NCBI GenBank assembly: GCA_023974075.1 | Contig: CM043787.1 | Location: 38,391,287-38,455,286 of the forward strand | Direction: 5' to 3' | DNA from: Chaenocephalus aceratus | Lineage: Eukaryota > Chordata > Actinopteri > Perciformes > Channichthyidae | Length of the DNA stretch: 64,000 nt | In this document: in pieces, positions 54,588-64,000 of the stretch | How positions within the stretch are numbered: position 1 is the first letter of the stretch | How the letters are laid out: every line of letters begins with the position of its first letter | The notes under the pieces: generated by a model | Seen by the model: the letters and a program-made list of their open reading frames with translations, nothing else | Told to the model about the DNA's origin: nothing | Databases searched by the model: none | Made by a program: the position numbers and the translations under genes

Positions 54588-55395
54588 TTAAAGGTCCCAT
54601 GTCATGGCCATTTCCACTGATCATAATTCCATTGTTGTGGTCTATTAGAATAGATTTATACTGTGCAATTTTCCAAACTCACATTGGTTTCGCATACAGC
54701 ATCTCTGTAAAGTATGTGTATTCACTCTCTCCACTAAACGGCTCGTTGCAGCTCTTGCCCCCCCCTCCCTGTGAGCCCAGTGTGCTCCGATTGGTCGGGA
54801 CCAGTCGTGGCGTTGTGAATCGCGCTGAGCTCCGTGGAGGTGTGATTTCCTTGTTTAGCGATACACAGCGAAACACAGCCCAAACTCACCCTGAGCACAC
54901 ACAAAGTCACAGCCGAAGTAAAAACAATAAGTGTGGCTTGATATTGAGTAAGAAAAAGGTTGATAAACGCTGTGAGAATGGGTCTGCAGAGAGAATTTCG
55001 CCGCGATCCCAACTGTCTGTTATCAGCCTGCAGCCAGGGAGGAGAGATCAGCAGAGCTGCATGCACTGAGTGTGTGAGGAAGTCCGTGGATTGGTCAATT
55101 TGGACCAATCAGCGGGGGCTTAAAGTAATGGTTCCGCGGACGTAACGTAACGGCTCCACGGATTGGTCCATTTCGTTCCGGGAACGACATGACATGATGA
55201 ATCCGGAAGAATTAAATGGACAGTGACGTATCTCCAACGAGGCGTTTTGGGGAGGTATTTTCTGTTTTAGAGTTTTACTCCCTACATGGTGTACTTTGAG
55301 GGTTTTGACTCTGCACACCGTTTACATGCATAAAACCCTTCATAACACACAAGGGGACGGGCAATAACTGGAAAAGCATGACAGGTCACCTTTAA
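54588..55395. mobile_element. TTAA-flanked MITE downstream of kifbp
   Basis: It begins TTAAAGGTCCCATGTCATG and ends CATGACAGGTCACCTTTAA; TTAA sits at both edges (54588-54591, 55392-55395). 808 bp, with internal GATTGGTCCATTT direct and inverted words (55090-55170). It may belong to the 3' part of the kifbp transcript. Confidence 0.75.
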
Positions 55396-55490
55396 AACAA
55401 AAGTTAAAGCCTACAGATACATGGGTCAGTGTAACCATGGTAATAACAATAGGCAGCCATCAGTGCAGATGGGCTTAGACTACTGACAGG

Positions 55491-55514
55491 TTGTTGTTGT
55501 TGTTGTTGTTGTTG
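55491..55514. repeat. (TTG)8 microsatellite
   Basis: Short perfect TTG array. Confidence 0.9.
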
Positions 55515-56949
55515 CGCTCTTAAAACTGAGAAGCTTTTTCTGCAAACTGAGAAAACAGTCATAAAGTGGGCTTATTCGTGTTGGTTTATGAGGTATTATT
55601 AATCTGCATGATGCCAGATCCCAGTTTTGACCAGGTGAACTCTAATATATACTCTTGTATATTTCTTTCCTGCCTGTGATGAATCACAATGTTATCTTAT
55701 TTGTTGTACAGCAGATAATGTATGTTATGGTGATAAACAAGTAAAGAACTACACACCTATGACAAAATATCAGCTACTGATCGTCCTAATTTCTCAAATC
55801 TGCTATGGAGCCCCGCCAATCTCCATAAAAAAGGCATGAGACATAATCTACATTATGCCTATTACATTATGTTCATACGAAGAAAAAAAATGTATTTATT
55901 AATATGCCGAATCTTCATGGAAAAGGGTAAGTGTTACTTATGGATACATCTTTTTGGAATAGTTGGTGAGGCCAATGATGTGCCTTTTTTTGTGCAAAGA
56001 GACGCTGGGTGTTAAATGAGAGTTGTTTTTCTCTGGTATATCTCCATTTAACAGAAGTATCAAGTGGATTTAATAACTCTGGATCCTGAGTAAAAAGCTA
56101 AAATTATATAAAATGTTGGACCAGATGAGTTTAAGCACTTTTTTTCCCAGTCTATTAAATTACCTCATTCAGATAAATGTCTAAAATGGTGTCTATTTGA
56201 ACTGAAATATCTCCTAAACTGAGTGTTTCACACTTTTTGTTAATTTGATATTTATGTTTGTTTCCAACAGTTGCGCCCTGCATGTTTTACACGTTGCCTT
56301 AACACCTCTAAAACGTCATACAAAAAATATGTTGATGGTAGAAAGTCATAAGCAAAGGTCCCTGGATAAATGTTGGATTCCAATTTTCTGAGAATATGCA
56401 CGCCGTTTCTTTGTAACGGGGAAGTGCAACCGAGGTCAGGATTAAGATTAGGCCTATAACAAATATTGCGGTTGTAACATGTTGAAAAAAAATAACAAAA
56501 TAACATTGGAAAAATATCCAAGTGTTGAATGTCTCATCCTATTAGAGGAATTTAAAATAACACTTTGACTTGTCTGTTGCACTCAAACTTTTCGTACAGA
56601 ACAGATCTTGATATATACGAGCTAAATAAAGGTTATAATAATTATAATCATCAAAATGAAAATATTACATGTTTCCTTCAAAGTTCGCATCAGTAAGTTG
56701 TGTGCATTCTGCTTTTCACACGTAGAAACGGAAACACAAGCAGTTTGCTTATCACAGCAGAATGTTTGTGACAGAGTGATGACTGTAAGGAAGTTGAACC
56801 CACAAAGCCGTCTAAGGTTTCAAAAAAACATGCAGTCATATGTGTGTCAAGTTTCTTTAAACAAAAACTGCTTACATGAGCTTGTTTTGGTCATCTTTGC
56901 GTTTCCCTCACAAAAATGTCTGGCTCGATGCAATCTTATTTTGATGATC

Positions 56950-56950
<1 letters not shown>
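55515..56950. other. Intergenic sequence, nothing recognised
   Basis: AT-rich. An open frame at 56656-57156 runs into the TG array and has no conserved features. No repeat with clear ends was seen. Confidence 0.4.
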
Positions 56951-56954
<4 letters not shown>

Positions 56955-57035
<81 letters not shown>

Positions 57036-57141
57036 GTGTGGTGTGTGGGTGTGTGGTGTGTGTGTGTTGTGGTGTCTGTGTGTGCGTGCGTGCGTGCGTG
57101 CGTGCGTGGTGGTGTGTGCGTGTGTGTGTGTGTGTGTGTGT
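56955..57141. repeat. Compound (TG)n / (TGCG)n microsatellite
   Basis: TG array to about 57027, then GTGTGGTGTGG variants, (TGCG)n near 57082-57107 and TG again. Confidence 0.95.
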
Positions 57142-58030
57142 TTCTGCAGCAATTAACTCAGACAACAGACTTCAATCCCACATAATGTTACATGGGGCGG
57201 GGAATGGAAACCAAGCTGACAATACATGCTGAATTGTTATAGATGCAGGGCTGGCGTGCTACATGTAAACACATATTAAAACAAATGTTATACCAAACCT
57301 AATATCTCAGTTATTAGTGAATAATGATTATTTGCTTTATGGATGAATCTGCCAATTGTTTTCTAGATTAATCTATTACATGTTTGGTCTGAAACATTCA
57401 GAAACTAGTGGAAAATTATGCAAGACTTGATTTGTCAGCCAAAAATATTCAGTCTAAATGATATAAAAGCTGAAAATCTCCTTATATGATTGACTGAAAG
57501 CACTGTCTCGAATTCTTGCTATTTAAATAGTTTGTATTGAGAATTGTAAAGAAGAGAAGTTTCCACTGGAGATGTTAAATGAATATATATATATAATGTG
57601 CCTCGTAAATATGTCACTTACAGTATGTGTGAGTATGGAGGCGAGGTTGGGTAGGCTCGTGTGTCATTTCCTGAAGAAAAATGATAGCAGTTGATGTTAA
57701 CGCTTCCTGCAGCATCGTACAAATTAGTAATCTGAAACAAACATTTTTGTTTTTCTCTTTCTGTGTTATTTTCTCTTCCTGTCTGACACAAAATAGGCAT
57801 GCAGAGTAGAGGAAGTGTTTATCTCAGGATTAAAGCTGGTGGCCCATGTACTGCGGCTCAGTCCGTGCTGCTGTGGAAAGGCATTGAGAGGAAAGAAGTA
57901 GAAGAAGAGGAGTAAGAAGACCACAACGGCAGTCCACCAGAGGAATGTAGTATTCAGCCCAGAGAACCACCTCCGACCCTGTTGTACGAGGACTCAACAA
58001 ATATTGGACACATAGCTAACAGTAACATGT
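57142..58030. other. Intergenic sequence, nothing recognised
   Basis: No gene or clear repeat. A purine-rich run GAAAGAAGTAGAAGAAGAGG lies near 57891-57910. Confidence 0.4.
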
Positions 58031-58033
58031 AAC

Positions 58034-58405
58034 CACACACACACACACACACACACACACACCACACAAACACACACACAAAACACACACACAAACACAT
58101 GCAAACACACACGTCATTAGGTCAGACTGATCCAAAGGAAAGCCATCCAAACATCATAAACCACAGTTTGGTATACAAATTGTGTGTGTGTGTGTGTGTG
58201 CGTGTGCGTGTGCGTGTGCGTGTGTGGGTGTGTCTGAGTGTACTACAAAAAAGATCAAATGAAAAGAGCCTTAAGACAGGAATAATTCAATAAAACTGCT
58301 TTCATGAGTTTCTTGTGGTCATCTTCCATTGCTCCACTCTTCCCTCACACATTCTCTTTGGCTTGATGCAATTTTCTTTGATGGTTCTGTTTAGATTTTG
58401 CATGT

Positions 58406-58479
<74 letters not shown>
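58034..58479. repeat. Cluster of (AC)n and (TG)n microsatellites
   Basis: (AC)n at about 58034-58110, TG with TGCG at about 58180-58232, and TG with one G interruption at 58406-58479. Confidence 0.92.
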
Positions 58480-58481
<2 letters not shown>

Positions 58482-61014
58482 CTTTAGAGAGGAATAACCC
58501 AACATTTAAGATAATGATTGATTAGTTTGCATGAGGACAAGCTGTGATGTGTAGCATCACCACATCCCATGATACACATTCAGGGTTGTTGCATGGTGTA
58601 CCATGTGATGTGAGATTAAACTGCTGATTCTCACAAGATGTGATGATCACCCCACGGGCGCTTTCAGATCGACTTATTGTATGTTCAAATAAATGAGGAA
58701 ACCAATTATTATCAACAACTACATATTGGGTGTTTATAGATTTAACAGAGCCTTTGAGGGGTGCATAAAAACACATCCATTTTGTGCAGAAAAACGATCA
58801 AATCTAAAGAACTTGGTTTTACATTTAAATATGGATGAGACAAAATGTGCCAATATGTTGTCAATATTACAGCAACAATGACTGGGACATTGTGTTAACT
58901 ACATTGGAAATGTCAACATTATGTTCATAATGGTCAGGCTTTAGGTTTAAATAACCCATTCATATACAAATTTAATTTTCATAGTCATTTCAAGTGTAAG
59001 AAGGAAAAGAGCTTTAAATACAAAATGCACAAATACTGATGTATCAGTGTATGACAGTGGATTTGTTTTTTTATTGATGACACCGAGCGGTACATTTAAA
59101 GAGACACTGAGGTTTAAGACAATTTTACCCTCAAACACTGAAAAAATAGAATGTTCCTCACCACGTGAAGAAGCCTAACCTTGCAAAGTCTGGTGCTTTC
59201 CAAAATACATTAGAAAGAAGAAAGTAATACTCTGATGAAGGTCTGTAGGGACAGCAGGCAACTATTCAATCAAAGTCTGTATTTTGAAAATATTGATCTT
59301 CTTTTTAAAACACCTGCACTAGATAGATTGGCGGTTTTTGCTTCAGGTAATTAACATTAGAGAGAGATCTGATCATTAGCAACATTCAAAAGTTAGATTC
59401 CTGAGTGTTGTGACACTTGGTTTAGTTTCCGTAGTGCTCTATGAAACTGTGAAACAACTCTTGAATTCTCCTTATTCTATTTGAAATCTAACCATTTAAC
59501 CTTCCTTAAAATGACACGCAGATTTCATCCCATAATTGCAGTATGAGTTTCTTCTAATCCTCTTCCAGCTCCTTAAATTGGGCAGGAGCATTTTGGATAA
59601 ATTCTGAATCATCATCGAATTAATCTGATAAATACACTTCATCTGCCCGAGGCACCGGTACATACCAGGTGTTCCACATTGGAAATGTCTCGACTTGTGT
59701 TTACGAGCACAGGCTTACGTCACACAGAAAGTGAAACACACAAATACAGACATCTGACGCTTGAATAAAAATAGCAATAACGTGGTAAAGAAATATTGCA
59801 TTATAAGTTATTGAAAATGTTTTGCTTAGCAGCCATATGTACTTGAAACATCATAAACTGCTCATGATGCCATTCAATAATCTCTTATAGCATTTCAAAC
59901 ATAAAATGAATTTTAATGTGCTCATGGTCGAGCTAATTTTACTGATTTATACACAGTTTCAATAGTTTAATCTGGAAAGTAAGTCATATTTTAGAAGATT
60001 ATCATATATCTCATATGTAAATAAATGTGTGCATATAAAAGTATGGCTGCTTAATAAATGTACTACAGCAAGTACATCTTCTTAGAATATCATGTAGAAG
60101 AAATGTAATAAATGCATTAGATTACATTACCACCGAAAAACACAAGCATGCATACATCAATCTGGATGACATGTACTGATGCATAAAAAAAACCCAAATA
60201 CACACAATGGTAAAATAGAAAATCATGCACTAAAGCACAATATATCACTTACAACACTGATACACACACCCAGTCAACATTTGCACATAAAGAGAAGACA
60301 ATACAGTGGTGATGTGTGGTAGGTATCTCAGGAGATGGCTCTGTTGCTGTGGAGTTAGCTGTGTAGGTATTTTAACACTAACAGGGGTTTTAGGACCTGC
60401 AGGGACACCCAGGACAGATCCCACATTATAATGGCTTTTCCTTGTGTTACCCACAGTAGGTGATGCTGTGTTAAAGCTTGATAAACCACAAGTAAAGAAC
60501 AAATAAGCGCCAAAAGAGGGGTGAAAACTATCCCTTTTTTCTCTCTCACACATTATCGCGTGAAATTCCTGTTGGCATGAACTGTGGAGAACGAAAAAGA
60601 ATAGAAGTAATTGAATTGATATATTCACTTGAAAGCAGAAGCCATGAAAGATACCGTGTTCTTATCTCACTACAAAATGAGCCAGAGACCAATTAAGACT
60701 CGCTTCCTCTCGCTCGGTATTATCAGAAACACAGATAGAATCTTCTGGTATTTCCTAGTGTTCAGTTACGCAAACTCCGACTTGATATCTGATATTTGAG
60801 GTTGCTAATGCAAAAGTTTCCACTGAGGATGTGCAGTCACTTTCTGCACAAGAAGACTTCAGGAAACCATGACGCAGTCAGAGGGCTGAGCTCTTTAGGA
60901 GGGGAGTTTACACTTTACACTTATTATTCACCTCGAGCACAAGAAGCTTCATTTTGGGAAGGAGACCCTTTGTATTTGTTCTGGGTGTTTTTGTTGAAGA
61001 AAGACAAAGTTGAG
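58480..61014. other. Intergenic region with probable srgn promoter at its end
   Basis: No gene or element recognised between 58480 and about 60700. The srgn leader is expected in 60850-61014; the nearest upstream TATA-like words are weak. Confidence 0.4.
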
Positions 61015-62854
61015 ATGATGAAACTCATCCTGTTCTTCGTTATCTCCTGCCTCGCCTTACATAACGGAAACGGTAAGACGACACTTTTATTATAAAATAT
61101 TTAGTGACGAAGCCCACAGTAGACTACATGTGGATTTTATTTAGAAAGGCTGTACTGGATACAAGTCAACATACTGACAGATTAGGAAAAGTACTTAAAT
61201 AACTACTTCAATAACTATACTTTTCCGGAATATCCTAACAATACCCGAGCTGTAAGTGGTCCAAACTGAGGTCTAAGGGCCGTCAGGGGTCCTTTGATTG
61301 ACAAGAAATATTAGGAACTGATACTTTTCGCCTCATGTCAGCATAATGGGTTACCGTAAGTAACTATGACTCAACTTCAGGTTTCTCTTTATTCACTGCT
61401 GAGCTGGTGGCAGGGAAAGAAAACACACATTTACACTTTGATAACATGTTATGATGAGGAACAAATATCAACAGGTATCTGATGGTTCATGAGGGAACAC
61501 GTGGGAGACCCTGTCTGGTATTATGTATGGTAAATCGGAAAGAGTGAAGGCGTTTCAGTTTCCACATAAGTTTCTCTTGTGGCTGTTGAAAAGTGAGAAC
61601 ATGTAAGGGGGGTTTTTGGACTTTTTTCAAATATGGAAAAAGGGAACTTTATGGGAAAAACCCTAATAAATGAATAATACATGATACATGTTTTTAAATA
61701 AAATAGTTATATTGCAGGCTCTACTTACAAATATGTATGGGTCCTCCATATCAACAGTATTACAAGAATGGTGATTTTTTTTTTATATTGTTAAAATGTT
61801 ACCACATTTAGAGTTTGTTATATGTTCCCAAAGAATATAAAAATGCTGGGTTTTATCTAAAAAGAACGAGTAAGTTGCCTATTGCCCTGTTCCTTACAGG
61901 TTCTGCCAATTACTACAGGCCTTGTCCTATTACTAATAGGAAAAGCAGCCAAATCATGATTGTATTCCGTTAAATTGGGTTAAAAAGGAACTGATTAAAG
62001 GCATTGACACCTTACCTGTGTAAAATATAAGTAGGTGTTGGCGAATAAGCACACTTAACGGCAACAACTACTTGTTGAACATATAGCATTTCAAACTACT
62101 TGTCACACACTCACACAAATAAAACTCCAACTCCAGTTAAATGAGGTTGATACAAGTGTCAGATAGCACAAGCCTATGATATATACATTTGGTAGCAGTG
62201 TCAGTGTAATGCAGAAATGGCACACCAACCTTTTCTTAGACTTTTTCTTTTTAAATCTATGATTTTATTAGAGCACAAAAGCCCTTACAGTAAGGGCAAA
62301 ACAAGAAAAGGTGATTTTAGTGTACTTTTGAAAATAAAGTCCATAACAGAAAGCTCAACATCAATCATCAAACAGTCTCCCGATCAGATGATAGCTTTGG
62401 CTAATTTCTTTACAGAAGAGATGCTCTATGATAACCTTACTGTGGTGTGTGAGAAAAGGGCTGCAATGCCTTTACTTCCTATTCTTACACATTACATAAG
62501 AGAATAAACAGCACGAAGCCTATAAGCCAGCCGTCGTTTACCCTCTTGCAGAATAATGTTGTAATCTAGCTGTAAACCTTAATAGTTAAACTGAACTGAT
62601 CCAGATGAGCAACCAGATGTTGCCTAATACAACTCTTAGTGAAGTGAAATGTTGCATAAAATCTTGCTTTAAAAAAACACATATTGAACATCAACCGCCC
62701 CTCCCTCTCTAGGAGCGCCTAGAACTGCTGTGTATAAGTTTGTGAAATGTAACCCTGAGGGCAACCAGGCCAACTGTGTGACCCATCGGGGTCCAGAAAT
62801 GTCCTTCACCCCAGACCTACCCAACAAACTGCCTGCTGCAGATGCACAGTATCT
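61015..62854 (+). CDS. srgn: Serglycin, first two coding exons (rest beyond window)
   Basis: Exons 61015-61072 and 62713-62854, joined in phase (GT-AG), give 67 complete codons, then a split leucine codon. The first exon encodes a signal peptide (MMKLILFFVISCLALHNGNG). The second holds the conserved serglycin cysteine pair, VYKFVKCNPEGNQANCVTHR, followed by GPEMSFTPDLPNKLP, the same layout as the mammalian N-terminus. The Ser-Gly repeat that carries glycosaminoglycan chains is encoded by the next exon, which lies past 64000. Serglycin packs proteases and other cargo in secretory granules of blood cells. Position next to kifbp matches the tetrapod order and strengthens the call. A second in-frame ATG (61018) directly follows the first. 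Exon 2 ends TAT CT|GTAAGT and a (TG)n array begins about 13 bp into the intron. Confidence 0.87.
61073..62712. other. srgn intron 1, no other feature seen
   Basis: AT-rich. An open frame at 62217-62507 lacks conserved features. No clear repeat. Confidence 0.4.
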
Positions 62855-62863
62855 GTAAGTATT

Positions 62864-62867
<4 letters not shown>

Positions 62868-62908
<41 letters not shown>

Positions 62909-62939
62909 TGTGTGTGTGGTGTGTGTGTGTGTGTGTGTA
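62868..62939. repeat. (TG)n microsatellite in srgn intron 2
   Basis: TG array with two GGTGTG interruptions, starting next to the exon 2 donor. Confidence 0.93.
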
Positions 62940-63782
62940 TCTTTGTGAGAGTGACTGAAACCCCACCTGTTTTGACTGCACCTTGGCCCTTACATCCTGA
63001 AAAACAATACATAATAAAACTAAAACTAACATATTTGTATGAAAGATTTTAAATGGCTTTTTAGCAATTTATTATCAGGTTTCTTGCTTTTCTGAATTTG
63101 TATCCTAATAATTGATTGCATTATTTGTATTGTGCTATGGATAAAAGCATCAGCTCGATTAAATGATATGTGTACGAGCTGTGTGGCTGAATTTGTTTGC
63201 TATTCGGCTTGCTCTGTGAGTTTACTTCAATGATTAAATAAGTCTGGAAAAAACAACTATCATTGAGATAACATTGTTTGTTGTAATGTCAGATAAATGC
63301 AGACTTTAAATATAACAAAATGCAGATGCTGCATTGGATCTACTCCAGCATCTATCTCTGAGTGTATGCATGTGTGTGAGACTATATAAGTGTGAGGTAG
63401 GTGGCCAAGAAAAGCCAAAATAGAGGACAATGTGGAGGGACAAAGAAAGACAGAGGGACCGACACAAAGACAGCATGGAGGTTAGAGGTGCAGTCAAAAG
63501 AGTTCACAGAGTACAGTAGGAGTACACATGATTTAAAGCAGAAAGTGTACATATTTGGCCTGTTTCGTTTCACCTCCCTATAGTTTGGTATAGTTTTTTC
63601 TGCACAAAGAGATCATTTGATGCAGCTTTAAGGGAGATTTGTTTTTGGTGTCATGATAAAGTTTATTGTAGACAAAATGGGGAAATTACAGCTGGCCTAT
63701 GCCAAAAAACTAGAAATACTTATTTTATGAGCTGTAAGGAGGCAACATTAAAACTAAATTCCGGTCATCAATATCAAAGTTA

Positions 63783-63805
63783 TGTGTGTGTGTGTGTGTG
63801 TGTGT

Positions 63806-63855
<50 letters not shown>
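63783..63855. repeat. (TG)n microsatellite in srgn intron 2
   Basis: TG array with one GGG interruption. No coding sequence follows it before the window ends; the rest of 62940-64000 holds nothing recognised. Confidence 0.93.
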
Positions 63856-63857
<2 letters not shown>

Positions 63858-64000
63858 ACCCAAAAGAGTATGTGTGATTTATATATTTAAATGTGTGTGA
63901 CTTCTGAAGAAGTCTTAGCCCTCAGTTTCCTCTTTTAGTATTCCTCTAACCAACACCAATCCTATCAGTTCATGAGCTAATGCTCAAAAAGAGGAAGTAA

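Noticed and set aside
54500..55069. A 189-codon open frame downstream of kifbp
   Set aside because: It runs through a TTAA-flanked MITE, has no conserved domain and would overlap the 3' untranslated region.
58034..58110. Possible CRISPR-like array of ACACACA units
   Set aside because: It is a degenerate dinucleotide microsatellite with no spacers; the genome is eukaryotic.
60796..61014. N-terminal extension of the srgn frame upstream of 61015
   Set aside because: The signal peptide starts naturally at 61015, and the upstream part lacks serglycin features.
62217..62507. A 96-codon open frame in srgn intron 1
   Set aside because: No recognisable domain, splice support or similarity; length is compatible with chance in AT-rich DNA.

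Overview
The window is nuclear DNA of a ray-finned (teleost) fish. All cellular genes are split by GT-AG introns, long (TG)n microsatellites are frequent, and the interspersed repeats are fish types: L2-clade LINE tails with the GCATTTAGCTGACGCTTTTA signature, tRNA-derived SINEs, a chromodomain Ty3/Gypsy element of the Sushi type, and many hAT-like and TTAA-flanked MITEs. Species cannot be named from the sequence; a percomorph is my guess.

Layout: ddx21 (nucleolar DEAD-box RNA helicase) runs on the minus strand from 14713 to 395 in 16 coding exons, with introns carrying a TTAA MITE, a hAT transposon (2420-4833) and a second, nested hAT complex (7939-10808). From 14.9 to 28.9 kb there is no host gene, only transposons inside transposons: an L2 LINE, a decayed Ty3/Gypsy retrotransposon (18692-25373) that landed in an integrase-type DNA transposon, and a hAT MITE inserted in that transposon's reading frame. 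From 31.6 to 40.1 kb on the plus strand is a family GT6 glycosyltransferase (ABO/Forssman/alpha-Gal group), 11 coding exons, 352 residues. At 41.0-43.5 kb is mpc1 (mitochondrial pyruvate carrier subunit 1), which needs a 4-nt micro-exon to read through. At 46.6-54.1 kb is kifbp (kinesin family binding protein), 13 coding exons, with two very long (TG)n tracts hugging exons 6 and 7 and a one-base gap in exon 7. At 61.0 kb srgn (serglycin) begins; its first two coding exons are present and the rest lies beyond the window.

How they fit: ddx21, kifbp and srgn are neighbours in tetrapods too, so this is a conserved block. Here ddx21 is inverted relative to the others, and a GT6 gene plus mpc1 sit between ddx21 and kifbp. 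The genes share no pathway: rRNA processing, Golgi glycan synthesis, mitochondrial pyruvate import, kinesin regulation, and proteoglycan storage in blood-cell granules.

Exon coordinates were worked out by hand from splice consensus, reading phase and remembered family similarity; no alignment was run. I found no undescribed gene system. The most testable oddities are the mpc1 micro-exon, the (TG)n-adjacent splice sites and one-base gap of kifbp, and the unusual donor-pocket tripeptide of the GT6 enzyme.
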